DNA from: Bufo bufo
Taxonomy: Eukaryota; Chordata; Amphibia; Anura; Bufonidae
Direction of reading: 5' to 3'
DNA length: 64,000 bases
Assembly (NCBI RefSeq): GCF_905171765.1
Contig: NC_053397.1
Span: forward strand, 117,920,378 to 117,984,377
Shown: one piece after another, positions 9,771 to 20,750 of the stretch
Layout: the number at the start of each line of letters is the position of its first letter
Position numbering within the stretch: position 1 is the first letter of the stretch
Made by a program: the position numbers and the translations under genes
The notes under the pieces: generated by a model
The model's database searches: none
What the model saw: only the letters and a program-made list of their open reading frames with translations
Told to the model about the DNA's origin: nothing

Positions 9771-10474
9771 AGGGTTAGGCGCGGCATTTTAGGCAGGAAT
9801 GAAGGTTGAATGTGACCCGTGTATGAGTGTGACCACCATTGTTCGTACAGGGGCAGATATCTTAGGCCAGGCTGTGATACATAATACAGAGATATAGCTT
9901 TTAGGGACAGGAATTAAGTTTTGTGTGTTGGTACTGAGCACAGTACCTATACAACAGAACTGATTAGTACTTGTAACGGATCTCCTGGCACCCCGACCGG
10001 GTACCTCCGTCGATGGATGCTCCTAGCGCTTCCCGAGGTCTCCAAGCACTCCACTCAAAACAGGAACTCTTTATTGAACACACAGCATTGACTTATCTAC
10101 ACATGACATACTGAGGACATGACATGGCAGCCAATCCTGTACAGTTTAAGCACAAAACTAACCCTATTCAACAAACACAATGGCATTGTCTGTGACGCAA
10201 TAAACAAACACACTGGCATTGTCTTTGACGCAATCAACAATGAACATGCAAACAGATATCTTCACCCCCTCCATAATGAATGAATGGGAAGAGAAGACAC
10301 ATGTGATGGGATTATCTTCTGAGTGTATCATAGGAGTCGGCTGCTATTATAATCAACTATCTTAATCCCATCACTAACACAATCAGTGGGAGTCTCAGTG
10401 CAGAGTTAACCCTTTTTGTGTTCTGAATCCACACCATGCCTTTTTAATGGGCAATAGGAAATATGTGGCATATA

Positions 10475-11524
10475 CACTCACCTAAAGAATTATTAGGAAC
10501 ACCTGTTCTATTTCTCATTAATGCAATTATCTAGTCAACCAATCACATGGCAGTTGCTTCAATGCATTTAGGGGGGTGCTCCTGGTCAAGACAATCTACT
10601 GAACTCCAAACTGAATGTCAGGATGGGAAAGAAAGGTGATTTAAGCAATTTTGAGCGTGGCATGGTTGTTGGTGCCAGACGGGGCGGTCTGAGTATTTCA
10701 CAATCTGCTCAGTTACTGGGATTTTCACGCACAACCATTTCTAGGGTTTACAAAGAATGGTGTGAAAAGGGAAAAACATCCAGTATGCGGCAGTCCTGTG
10801 GGCAAAAATGCCTTGTGGATGCTAGAGGTCAGAGGAGAATGGGCCGACTGATTCAAGCTGATAGAAGAGCAACGTTGACTGAATTAACCACTTGTTACAA
10901 CCGAGGTATGCAGCAAAGCATTTGTGAAGCCACAACACGCACAACCTTGAGGCGGATGGGCTACAACAGCAGAAGACCCCACCGGGTACCACTCATCTCC
11001 ACTACAAATAGGAAAAAGAGGCTACAATTTGCACGAGCTCCCCAAAATTGGACTGTTGAAGACTGGAAAAATGTTGCCTGGTCTGATGAGTCTCGATTTC
11101 TGTTGAGACATTCAAATGGTAGAGTCTGAATTTGGCGTAAACAGAATGAGAACATGTATCCATCCTCTGATGGCTACTTCCAGCAGGATAATGCAACATG
11201 TCACAAAGCTCGAATCATTTCAAATTGGTTTCTTGAACATGACAATGAGTTCACTGTACTAAAATGGCCCCCACAGTCACCAGATCTCAACCCAATAGAG
11301 CATCTTTGGGATGTGGTGGAACGGGAGCTTCGTACGCTGGATGTGCATCCCTCAAATCTCCATCAACTGCAAGATGCTATCCTATCAATATGGGCCAACA
11401 TTTCTAAAGAATGCTATCAGCACCTTGTTGAATCAATGCCAAGTAGAATTTAGGCAGTTCTGAAGGCAAAAGGGGGTCAAACACCGTATTAGTATGGTGT
11501 TCCTAATAATTCTTTAGGTGAGTG
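10475..11524 (+). mobile_element. Tc1/mariner DD36E deletion derivative, copy 1
   Basis: The ends are inverted repeats beginning CACTCACCTAAAGAATTATT, about 29 bp, and TA duplications flank both sides (10473-10474, 11525-11526). It is inserted in the 3' LTR of LTR-Y. A second copy with the same termini is at 31125-32150. Confidence 0.95.
10623..11453 (+). pseudogene. Tc1/mariner transposase (DD36E, Incomer-like), internally deleted
   Basis: The frame starts MGKKGDLSNFERGMVVG. An N-terminal paired-like helix-turn-helix region follows (residues about 10-110: SISQSAQLLGFSRTTISRVY, then LRRMGYNSRRPHR). The catalytic domain shows VAWSDESRF (first D), YFQQDNA (second D) and [12 protein letters not shown] (E). 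I count 36 residues between the second D and E, the spacing of the Incomer clade. A TGA at 11127-11129 interrupts it. Between the first D block and YPSSDGYFQQDN the usual glycine-rich GGGS/WG section is absent, a loss also present in copy 2, so this protein would not be functional. Confidence 0.88.
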
Positions 11525-11672
11525 TAAATTACACACATAAATCAGGGTTCATAGTTCCTTGTAACCCCAAAAGGTCTGAGGGGGTCTCCATAGTTCTCGG
11601 TCCATAGTCTGTAGGAAGGAGGCTGGCCCTCAGGCTTCTCCAGCAGCCCCAGTGATGGTTCAGTCCGTCACA

Positions 11673-13480
11673 TTTCTCCCCTCCCAACAGTAGACTAACC
11701 AGGTATCTGACCTCCTGTTGGTTGGTGCCTGAGTTAGTCGAGTAGCCCAACCATAAACAAACACTTGTCCTGTTGAACTCTGTGCCCTGGCTCTTTTCTG
11801 TATGTCTCCAGATGTTGAGTGGGCATCTGCTACTCCTTGTTTCATTGTTGTTCTCTAGCTTGGAGCTGTAGGTACTTGGTGGGCCAAGGCCGACTTCGCT
11901 CTGCCCAGATGCCAGCTCTTCCACTGGGGTAGCCAGTGGGGAGTCAGGCTCTGGACAAGAGGATAGGGGACGGCAGAGGCCGACTGCACTCTGACCAGAT
12001 ACCAGCTCTTCTGCTGGGGTAGCCTGTGGGGAGTCAGCCTCTGGACAAGAGGATAGGGGAGGGCAGAGGCCAACTGCGCTCTTCCCAGATGCCAGCTCTT
12101 CCGCTGGGGTAGCCAGTGGGGAGTCAGGCTCTGGACAAGAGGATAGGGTAGGACAGAGGCCGACTGCGCTCTGCCCAGATGCCAGCTCTTCTGCTGGGGT
12201 AGCCCGTGGGGAGTCAGGCTCTGGACAAGAGGATAGGGGAGGGCAGAGGCCAACTGTGCTCTGCCCAGATGACAGCTCTTCCGCTGGGGTAGCCTATGGG
12301 GAGTCATTCTCTGGAGAAGAGGATAGGGTAGGGCAGAGGCCGACTGCGCTCTGCCCAGATGCCAGCTCTTCCGCTGGGATGGGGTCAGGGAATCCTGACC
12401 CCAGGACCTTGTTGCGGATCAGCTGTGGAGAGGAGGGATCGTTTACCTCCTCCTCCTGGCATTCCTGCGGGGTTGGTAGGGGATCCGTACCGGCCGTCCA
12501 GCATCCCGGTAGGCCTGGTGTAGAGACTGCGGTCCCATCTGCACCATCGGAGTTAGGGGTGCTGTCCACCTGTGGTTGGGGAGAGAGACCGATTGTCTCC
12601 TCTCCCTTCAAGGTACACTGCCGCTGGGGAATGGAGACGATGCTTTCCTCTCCCTGCTAAACATACTGCCGCTGGAGAGCAGGACCGACTGTCCCTTCTC
12701 CCTGAAACTCCGGATGCCGTTGGGGATCTGGGCCGACTGCCCAGCATCCCTGTCGGGCCGGTGGAGAGATCTCGTTCCCATCTCCACCTGCCATATGGGG
12801 TTCCCCCCAGGACCAGTCTATGAGGTCCCCTATCTCTGTAGCTGGTACTGAAGCAGGGGATACTTCAGTCGGGTCTTCCCAGTAAACCTCCACAATATCC
12901 TCCCAGCTGAAGGGCTCTGGACCTGGGTCTGACACTCTGCTCTCTCGCTGAGCTCTCTCACTGGAGTGGAACAGCTGCTGTAGTCCTGTTCCAGCTTCAT
13001 CTCCCGGGTCACCAGGTGGACCAGGTCTTGCTCAATTATGTGAGTGTCGTCCCAGTCATACCTGCTCTCCCGCCACTCAAAGAGGTCCCTGAACCGGGCT
13101 TGTGTAGGGCTCCCAAACTCCAGCTCTGAAAAAGTCTCCTATAACAAGCCAGGACCATCAAACTCCACTCCCTCTGGCTTGTCATGCTCAGCTGTCCTGG
13201 GTACGTACTGTGCCTCATACCACCAGAGCGCCTGGTAGGCATCTTCCAGTCACAGCTCCTGCCATGCTAGGTGTTCCAATTCCTTTACCCATTCCTTCCG
13301 GGGCTGCTCTCCCAGGAAGGGCATCCGCAGGGCTACTCGCTTCTGCAACCGCTGGTCTTCCAGGGGTAGTCTCTAGTCCCGCAGATACTCCACAATACCC
13401 AGTGCCTGGTACCAGATGCCTTTGCGGGCTGTATCTCGGTCATCCATGACACCCTCATCGTACTCCACTGCTGTTTCCAT
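11673..13480 (-). pseudogene. Gag-like frame of LTR-Y with 30-residue repeats
   Basis: From ATG at 13480 (METAVEYDEGVMDD) the minus strand encodes a charged, tryptophan-rich region (GIWYQALGIVEYL, DAYQALWWYEAQYVP, SRYDWDDTHIIEQDLVHLV). After a frameshift near 12950 comes an acidic section (PFSWEDIVEVYWEDPTEV) and then a repeat domain. There are several stops and shifts. The place after the primer-binding site and before the polypurine tract is that of gag, but no capsid signature or zinc knuckle is seen. I cannot assign a family. Confidence 0.6.
11890..12385 (-). repeat. 90-bp tandem repeat coding 30-residue units in LTR-Y
   Basis: About six copies spaced 90 bases apart (GATGCCAGCTCTTCC-like starts near 11908, 11998, 12088, 12178, 12268, 12358). 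In the gag-like frame each reads close to ATPAEELASGQSAVGLCPPL followed by SSCPEPDSP. The exact multiple of three and low divergence suggest the array expanded within the coding sequence. Confidence 0.9.
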
Positions 13481-13597
13481 TCTGCTGTAGCCAGGGGCGC
13501 TGTACGGATACTAGCGTTGCCCTCAATATGTTCCACACACGGTGTCTCCGATCTGCTCCTCCTCGCACTAGGACGCCATCCCACTGCTTGCCACCAA

Positions 13598-14377
13598 TGT
13601 AACGGATCTCCTGGCACCCCGACCGGGTACCTCTGTCGATGGATGCTCCTAGTGCTTCCCAGGGACTCCAAGCACTCCACTTAACACCGTAACCACCACA
13701 GGAACCAGGAACAGCTCTTACAAGAGCTAGTAGTTATAGCCAGGGGAGTATAGCAAATCTTCAGCGTATAGCAATCCCCACACACATGAGACGAGGCTCT
13801 ATGTTGAATGTAAAACAGGAACTCGTTATTGAACACACAGCATTGACTTATATACACATGACATACTGAGGACCTGACATAGCAGCCAATCCTGTACAGT
13901 TTAAACACAAAACTAACCCTATTCAGCAAACACAATGGCATTGTCTGTGACGCAATTAACAAACACACTGGCATTGTCTTTGACGCAATCAACAATGAAC
14001 ATGCAAACAGATATCTTCACCCCTCCATAATGAATGAATGGGAAGAGGAGACACATGTAATGGGATTATCTTCTGAGTGTATCATAGGAGTCGGCTGCTA
14101 TTATAATCAACTATCTTAATCCCATCACTAACACAATCAGTGGGAGTCTCAGTGCAGAGTTAACCCTTTTTGTGTTGCTGAATCCACACCATGCCTTTTT
14201 AATGGGCAATAGGAAATATGTGGCATATAAATTACACACATAAATCAGGGTTCATAGTTCCTTGTAACCCCAAAAGGTCTGAGGGGGTCTCCATAGTTCT
14301 CTCGGTCCATAGTCTGTAGGAAGGAGGCTGGCCCTCAGGTTTCTCCATCAGCCCCAGTGACGGTTCAGTCCGTCACA
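13598..14377 (-). repeat. 5' LTR of LTR-Y
   Basis: A 780-bp LTR, intact at both ends, followed at 14378 by the GTACT duplication. It gives the uninterrupted form of the 3' LTR. Confidence 0.92.
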
Positions 14378-14869
14378 GTACTCTTGGTCTGAATGCTAAT
14401 TGATAAATGTGAGTTGCACGACTCAAACAATTCCATTACCATTGGCAATAATTGGTACAAGTTTCTGGGAGACTGTAAGATAACATTCAATGGTAGCAAC
14501 CTAGATTGCACCTAATTATTAATGAACTCTCAGTCTCGCACAGCAGTACCACACATGTAAACTATACCAGATCCTTAATGTAGTCTAGCTATCCTCAGTT
14601 CTGTGACAGGCACTGCGCCCATAAAATAACCAAATGGTCCATAAAGCATGAGGTGGCACCAATTGCAAGTGAGGAACCGTCACCCCCCCCCCCCCCTCAT
14701 TCCTGATAGTTTTAACCTATCCCTGTAGGTCTTTAGATTTTAGATATGTTACAATAAAGTTATTTAGTTTAGGACCCCTACAGGGATTTTTGTCGGTCCA
14801 CTGACCAAATTGAGTACTTGTAATAGACAGAGTGGCAGCAGTTTAGGTGGGATCAACCATCTGCCAGTT

Positions 14870-15050
14870 AAGCCTCATTTACACATCCGTGTCCGTGCTC
14901 AAATTCGTGAAAATCTGGTCAGTGATGCATCCGTGAAGGATCCGTGTTAGGTCAGTGTGTATGTTTTTTCTTTCTAATGATCCATGAAACACAGATGGCA
15001 TCCTGCACACATGTGTGGAACACTAACTTGTGAATGTGGCTTTAGAGGGG
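14870..15050. mobile_element. Short MITE-like repeat
   Basis: The start (TTAAGCCTCATTTACACATC) and the end (TGTGAATGTGGCTTTAGAG) are imperfect reverse complements. The interior is rich in CATCCGTG-like words. The superfamily is not assigned. Similar openings (CTC/CTT-TT-CACAC) occur at 15554, 15730, 20751 and 29543. Confidence 0.5.
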
Positions 15051-15059
15051 AAAAAAAGC

Positions 15060-15185
15060 CGCACTATATCCAATTTCAGTGAAAAGAGTAGTGTCCTTTT
15101 TTCACCCATATAGCTGGTGATGGTGAATAAAGGACACTACTTTCTTCACTGAAGTTGGATTTGCTGCAGTTTCTTTTTCTTATAT
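15060..15185. repeat. Fold-back repeat
   Basis: Arms of about 45 bases (CACTATATCCAATTTCAGTG... and ...TTCACTGAAGTTGGATTTGC) pair around the loop CACCCATATAGCTGGTGATG. The arms end in A/T runs. It resembles the fold-back at 8716-8876 in design but has no clear hammerhead core. Confidence 0.65.
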
Positions 15186-15219
15186 AATATACCATATATA
15201 TTGTGTTAGTGATACCGTT

Positions 15220-15556
15220 AAGAGCTCATGCACATGACCGTATGAATTTTGCGGTCGGCAAACCAAGGATCCGCAAAAAAATTTACATCTGGTGACACCT
15301 GTTTTGCATCCATTTTTTTACGGATCCATTGTAAAAATGTCTGTTCTTGTGCACAAAACAAACAAGAACTGGACATGTGTTCTATTTTTACTTTTTTTAG
15401 TTTTTGCGCAATGGACATGCAGACATACAGACATGGAATGCACACAGTCATTTCTGTTTTTTGCGGCCCCATTGAAGTGAATGGTTCTGCATAAGGGCCA
15501 CCAAAAAAATGGAACAGACACAAACAAAAAATAAGTTTGTGTGCATGAGCCCTAAG
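15220..15556. mobile_element. MITE with GAGCTCATGCACA-type ends
   Basis: The left end AAGAGCTCATGCACATGACC is matched by the reverse complement of the right end, AAGGGCTCATGCACACAAAC. The interior has TTTGCGG/GGATCC words and no coding frame. Probably a hAT-type non-autonomous element, by resemblance to common amphibian MITEs. Confidence 0.6.
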
Positions 15557-15985
15557 GCTCCTTTTACACAAGTGAGCTCCACGCATTGGTCTCTCAGTGT
15601 GGGTCAGCAAGAGCACTAATCCTGATCTTCTAGCACTGATGGGGTCGCATAGCATTATATTGATTTATGATGCAGTGTAATCCTTGCATAATGTCAGTGT
15701 TACTGTATACAATACATTCCAGAAATGTAAGGTTGAGTTCACACTTCATTTATTTGATCAGTGATTTCCATCAGTTATTGTGAGCCAAAACCAGTAGTGA
15801 CGCCTACTCAGAGATCAGGTATGATGGAAAGATCTGCACCTGTTCTGTGTTTCTGACCCGCACCTTGTTTTGGCTCACAATAACTTACCAAAAGTCCCAT
15901 AGCGTCCATCCTAATATACAGTAGTTGAATGGAGAATAAATAATAGTGTGTTCGCTGATAGTTATATATATATTTTTTTTTTTCA
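15557..15985. repeat. MITE-rich stretch before the piggyBac gene
   Basis: A repeat opening AAGGCTCCTTTTACACAAGT is followed at about 15730 by another opening AAGGTTGAGTTCACACTTCA, whose inner arms (TTATTGTGAGCCAAAAC and GTTTTGGCTCACAATAA) are inverted. At 15960-15986 a TATA run and T tract end in CAG, a possible 3' splice site just before the piggyBac frame. Confidence 0.45.
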
Positions 15986-17790
15986 GAAATAGGTCTCAGA
16001 AACTGTACACTGCAGATGAGGCTTATAAACTGTTGTGCTTAGACACTGAGCTGTCTGATAACACTGATAGTGAGGTCAGCTTCTGTGGTTTTGATGAAAG
16101 CGACACAGAGAGCTCTGACAGTAGTGTGGACGATTATCAAACAGGTGCAGAACCACCAAACCACAAACCAAGTCCTGACACGCCTAGCACCAGCAGAGAC
16201 GTGCCAACTACAGGTGCACCAAGTCCTGAAACACTTAGCACCAGCAGAGATAGACCAACTTCCAGCAGAGAGGCACCAGTGCCTGAAATGCTCCCTCAAA
16301 TTGCCTCTCTGAATTGGCAATCCCCAAGTACAGGCATCCCGTTTGTCACAGAATTTAATGCTGTACCAGGTATTACACTGGATGTAACTGGATTCGACCC
16401 ACTACAGTTTTTTCAGCTGTTTGTACCGGACGACCTTTTTGAGCTTTTTGTAAAAGAGACAAATTTATATGGTGCTCAATATGTTTCAAAAAATTCCTCC
16501 TTTTACTATGCCCGGCCTGGAAAATGGACACCCACAAATATGGATGAAATGAAAAAAAAAAATTGGCCTTAACATTTGCAATGGGTATCGTAAAAAACCT
16601 ACAATACAGTCTTATTGGGAGGCAAGTCCCATCCTTAGCACCCCAAGTTTTGCAACTGTTATGCCCAGATACCGATATGAAATACTCCTCAAATTCTTCA
16701 ATTTCAATGACAACAGTCAGTGCCCCCTCAAATTTTTCTCACGATTACGACCGGTTATATTAAATTAGGCCACTTCTTAATTATCTGTCAAGTTTTTTTT
16801 TAACTGTTTATACCCCCTCTTAAAATGTATCAGTTGATGAGTCACTTGTTAAATTTAAAGGAATGTTACATTTCAAGCAATTCCTTCCATCCAAGCAGGC
16901 CAGATATGGCATAAAACTTTACAAATTGTGTGAAAGCACAACAGGTTATACTTCTGCATTTCGAGTGTACCAAGGGAGGGACAGCGAACTAAACCCCCAA
17001 GGATCCCCAGCTGGTTTAGGAACAAATGCAAAAGTGGTCTGGGAACTAATGGGTCAACTGCTACAAAAGGGGTACAAATTATATATAGACAATTTCTACA
17101 CAAGAATTCCCCTTTTCCAGAGCCTGCAAGAAGCAAATACAGGAGCATGTGGCACGTTCAGGAGAAATCGCAGAGGTTTTCCACAATTCCTGCTGGTAAA
17201 AAAAACTACAAAGAGGACAATCTGATCCCCTTCGTAGTGACAACCTGCTGGCACTATGCTACAAGGACAGAAAAGATGTACTTATGCTAAGTACAATTCA
17301 CACAAAAGCCACAGTGCCAGTAAGAGAAAGGGGGTCAACCACCGATAAACAAAAACTGACTTGCGTACTAGATTACAATAAGTACATGGGGGGCACTGAC
17401 CTGTCTGCTCAGGTACTTAAACCATACGAGGTAATGCGCAAGTCCTATGTCTGGTATAAAAAGTTATCCATCTATGTGCTGTACAAAAAGTCTGGGGGAA
17501 CACAAACATTTCTTTGGTATCAATAAATAATTATTGAGAAATTAATGTACCCCATTAGAGGCCCCACCCTACCACTGGAAGCAGAAGAAATAAGGAGATT
17601 GGTTGAAAGACACTTAATTGCCGCTATACCCACAACACTAAACCAAAGACATCCACAAAGGAGGTGCCATGTCTGCACAAAACGAGGCATCAGACGAGAT
17701 ACAAGATACTTTTGCCCTGACTTCCCCTCTCGGCCACCATTGTGTATTGAAAACTGTTTTAAAGTGTATCATACACATGCACGCTTATAA
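15986..17790 (+). pseudogene. piggyBac-family transposase, decayed
   Basis: The coding pieces lie in order over three frames. First is an acidic Ser/Thr-rich N-terminus with repeats of SPDTPSTSRD type. The catalytic core has VDESLVKFKGMLHFKQF (first D, codon 16836), YKLYIDNFYTRIPLF (second D, 17088) and DYNKYMGGTDLSAQ (third D, 17398), so all three catalytic aspartates survive. The C-terminal cysteine-rich finger is CHVCTKRGIRRDTRYFCPDF...CIENCFKVYHTH. Frame breaks lie near 16570-16830 and 17225-17284, and a stop after GTQTFLWYQ at about 17524. No terminal repeats are left. PLE-A starts directly downstream. Confidence 0.9.
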
Positions 17791-18089
17791 ATTTTCTTGC
17801 TGAAGAAAAATATGTTTAATATTTCTTTTCCCTTTTTGTATTTTAGGATTTTTTTAATTTTTTGTAGTTTGAGCTAAATCAACAGCATAGTGAAAAAATA
17901 AATTTTTTTATGTTTTTGTTACATGTTCCAACAAAAGGTGTAAAAACTTACGCAATTGGGTGTCTTTTTTTTGCAGTTTGCAGAGTGTTTCCCGCATTGA
18001 TAAAAGAGTCAATTGACTCATCCCTATGTCTCATGACACTTCTACTAGAAGAAGAAAAACAACGGCTGAGTAAGGCAGAGAAGATTCTG

Positions 18090-18824
18090 TGATAACCCTG
18101 ATTTTAGCAAGAAAGAGAGTACTCTACAGCAGGCGATTGAAAAGTTTACCATGTATCTGAAATATAAGAAACACTCCCAATACATAAGGGATACCTGTGA
18201 CTTTAAAGAGAGGAATATCCTGGATTTTGGAGGAAACAAAGCCAAAATCCTAGAAACAGATACGGAACAATCATCCTCAGAGGGGGAAACAGAACAAGAC
18301 CCTAATAAAAGCAGACCATCACCCAGTTGCAGAGGGAACATGGGTTGGGGTAACACAAGAAAAGGCAGAGGCAATACCCGATCCAATAGAGGTGTTTTTT
18401 TAGGGAATATGCCCCCGGTTTCAGAGTATCTCTTACGGGGGAAGAAAAATTTGTAAACATGTGCCCCTCCAAACTTAGCAACACAGATAGCTTACAGATC
18501 ATCAATATTTCTAACAAAGTCCTCACAGAGGGTGAACTCCTTTTACTACAAAGGGGACTGTCCTTCGTACCCATTGGCAAATACAAGGCTTTTGACTGGG
18601 TGAAAGATATAAATCTCTTCATCCGCAGACTTAAGTGGAAGAAATACTTCCACACACACAATGCACGGCAATGTCATGAATTAGGCATTACATCAGAAGA
18701 CATGCCAGACGTTTGCCTGTTGGCTGATTTGTGGGTGGAAGGACAGAGAAGCCCCGGGGAAGGCCTCTATACCAATCTCTGTCTGCCATCAACAAAAACC
18801 CCACCTGTGAGTGACACCAATTGA
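18090..18824 (+). pseudogene. N-terminal region of the PLE-A protein
   Basis: The first frame (about 18090-18456) reads KFTMYLKYKKHSQYIRDTCD and a Gly/Arg/Asn-rich linker (RGNMGWGNTRKGRGNT). A second frame (18459-18824) has the conserved LLLQRGLSFVPIGKYKAFDW motif and a tryptophan/lysine helix, as found before the RT of Penelope-like elements. One frameshift joins them, near 18455. Function beyond RNA/DNA binding is unknown. Confidence 0.75.
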
Positions 18825-18879
18825 TACCTTCCTAACCGTAGTTACAGAGGAACTGAGACAACTTGAGAATAATGTCCGA

Positions 18880-20212
18880 TCAGAACAATATATCTGAGAT
18901 GGAACTGACAGGACTCATTTCTCTGAAAAGGGACGAGTCAATTGTTATTAAGCCCTCAGACAAAGGGGGCAACATTGTGATGTTAGACAAGTCCCAATAC
19001 ATTTTGATATGAGGTCTTGAGAGAAAACCCCACGGACTTTAAAAAAAAGATCTAGCAGAAATTATACAAGAAGCCAGAAATGAGTTTCTAATCGATCAGA
19101 ATGAAATTAAGTTTCTATTACCTCCCTATCCTGTATTGGCATGTTTCTACGGTCTTCCAAAAATACATAAAGGTCAGAACCCGTTAAAAGGTAGACCTAT
19201 TGTGTCGGGAATAGCAAGCTTAACTCAAAATATCAATGGATATGTAGACATAATTTTACGTCCATCTGTACTGTCTTTACCTTCATACATGCGCGACATG
19301 ATGGACGTCCTCAAAAGACTGAATGATATAAGTCTTGATGAGGACGTTATCCTTGCAAGCCTAGATGTGGAATCACTGTACACATCTTTACCACATGACA
19401 AGGGTAACCAGATCATAAGATATTTTCTGCAAGAAAGGGGCACACACTGTGAAAGACATAACGAGTTTGTTCTCTCTCTGCTGCCATTCATTCTAGAGCA
19501 TAACATCTTCACATTCAACGGTAAAATCTTCCGCCAGGTCAGAGGGGTTGCGATGAACAGTCTGTGTGCCCCAACCTTAGCAAACCTGTATCTGGGCTGG
19601 TGGGAGAGAGAGATCATGTTTGGTGAAAGTCATGAAAGATGGTCATCATGTATACAATTATGGTTACGTTACATAGATGACATCCTGATTCTGTGGAAAG
19701 GGAGCGAACATGAATTTGATGGATTTCTCAAAGACCTGAACGTGAATGATCTTGGACTATTTTTCAAGTCAACAGTAAACCAGCGGGAGATTACCTTCCT
19801 AGATCTGTACATCACTAAAGGCAGGGATGGTCACATAATGACAAGAATATTCCGCAAACCAACTGCGACTAACAACCTATTAGAATGGAACAACTGGCAT
19901 CCCCAGGCGTTGAAGAGAGGCATACCCAAAGGACAGTACCTAAAGGCCAGAAGAAACTGCTCAGAGGCACTTGATTTAAAAAAAAACACAAATGACCTGA
20001 GATGCAGGCTTAGGTCCCGTGGCTACCCCGACGCTACTCTTAAAAGGGTGTACCATCACGCCCGGTGTTGTGACCGGGATACCCTCCTTAGTCCAAAAGA
20101 GACCAAAAAGGAGGATGAAGTTATGAGAATCATCGGGACTTTTGATGCAGGGCACGTAGCGGTGAAGAACATACCCGCCACTGGGGCATCCTATGTACAG
20201 ATCCAGATATAG
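18880..20212 (+). pseudogene. Penelope-type reverse transcriptase of PLE-A
   Basis: Before the open frame at 19136, the PLE signature IVIKPSDKGGNIVMLDKSQY is readable at about 18940-19000, with shifts and stops. The open 358-codon part has YGLPKIHKG, GRPIVSGIASLTQNINGYVD, LASLDVESLYTSLP (motif A), GVAMNSLCAPTLANLYLGWW (motif B), RYIDDILILW (catalytic motif C, about 19668) and EITFLDLYI. It copies element RNA at a nicked target. The core looks catalytically complete; the damage lies upstream of 19136. Confidence 0.92.
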
Positions 20213-20329
20213 GTGACATAGTAGGAGATCATCCATCATTTAGCTACCGTAGAGGGAGAAACCTCAAGGATAGATTGGTACATAGTTTCTTTACACCCAC
20301 ACAGATTCAAACATGACTGACATCTAATC

Positions 20330-20750
20330 TAAAAGGTACGCACAGATGCAGCAGATGTGTGGCGTGTAAGTCCATTATGACTGACAAGACTTTTACCAGC
20401 ACAGTCACCTTGGAAACGTTTGACATTCGGTCATTAATCACATGTAGAACCTACCTAATGACATGTGACTGCGGTTTGCAATACGTCGGCAAGACGATAC
20501 AGGAACTGAGAGGTAGAATAGGGGAACATTTAAATGATGTCCGTAATAATCGAGATGCCCCTATTGCAAGGCATGTGAGTGACATACATGCTGGCAACAC
20601 CAATGTGATGCATTTCCAAGGCATTGAACATGTTCGCCAATCTTCGAGAGGAGGTAATCTGGACAAGAGACTACTCAAAAAGGAACTGGAGTGGATATTC
20701 CATCTAAATACAGAGAAATTAGCTTTACATGCTTTATTGAAAAACCCCTT
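20330..20750 (+). pseudogene. GIY-YIG endonuclease domain of PLE-A
   Basis: A cysteine cluster (GTHRCSRCVACKS, about 20336-20373) is followed by the nuclease: MTCDCGLQYVGKTIQELRGR (the GLQYVG..R core) and IGEHLNDVRN. The histidine-containing ARHVSDIHAG and ELEWIFHLNTEKL complete it. It would nick the target DNA for priming. It is joined to the RT through a stop at 20212 and a short broken stretch. The last codons read into the MITE at 20751, so the true C-terminus is lost. Confidence 0.9.

Larger units (their letters stand above)
9972..11672 (-). repeat. 3' LTR of LTR-Y, split by a Tc1/mariner element
   Basis: It matches the 5' LTR at 13598-14377, apart from a 1050-bp insertion (10475-11524) and about 130 bases missing near 10050. 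The undisturbed TA target is still visible at the equivalent point of the other LTR (about 14226). Confidence 0.9.
9972..14377 (-). mobile_element. LTR-Y: complete non-autonomous LTR retrotransposon
   Basis: The element has two LTRs (3' copy 9972-11672, 5' copy 13598-14377), starting TGTGACGGA and ending TCCGTTACA on the minus strand. It has a 5-bp TSD, GTACT, at 9967-9971 and 14378-14382. A primer-binding-like site TGGTGGCAAGCAGTGGGA (13579-13596) adjoins the 5' LTR, and a polypurine tract (GGGAGGGGAGAAA, about 11673-11685) adjoins the 3' LTR. The internal region of about 1.9 kb holds only a gag-like frame, with no protease, RT or integrase, so it would need enzymes from another element. Confidence 0.88.
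9077..14819 (+). mobile_element. PLE-C: inverted-arm unit carrying LTR-Y
   Basis: The unit is flanked by a 15-bp TSD. Its left arm (about 9120-9561) is the reverse complement of the right arm (14378-about 14810), with scattered mismatches. A second partial copy of the arm, in direct orientation, lies at 9580-9720. It leads into a hammerhead-like motif at 9728 and sequence up to 9971, where LTR-Y is inserted. There is no RT or endonuclease frame, so assignment to Penelope-like repeats rests on the hammerhead-like motif, long TSD and inverted tail. Those are the features of the better-preserved PLE-B at 30.6-42.9 kb. Confidence 0.55.
18012..20750 (+). mobile_element. PLE-A: truncated Penelope-like element
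   Basis: It contains the ordered PLE domains: N-terminal region, PLE RT, zinc-finger-like linker and GIY-YIG nuclease. No pLTR or hammerhead motif is seen. The left end lacks the N-terminus, as expected of 5' truncation. The right end is cut by a MITE at 20751, within the last codons of the nuclease. It abuts or is inserted in the piggyBac 3' region. Confidence 0.85.

Noticed and set aside
11855..12307. Minus-strand frame with LTPHRLPQRKSWHLGRAQ repeats
   Set aside because: It is a shifted reading of the 90-bp repeats; the frame giving ATPAEELASGQSAVGL continues on both sides and is preferred.
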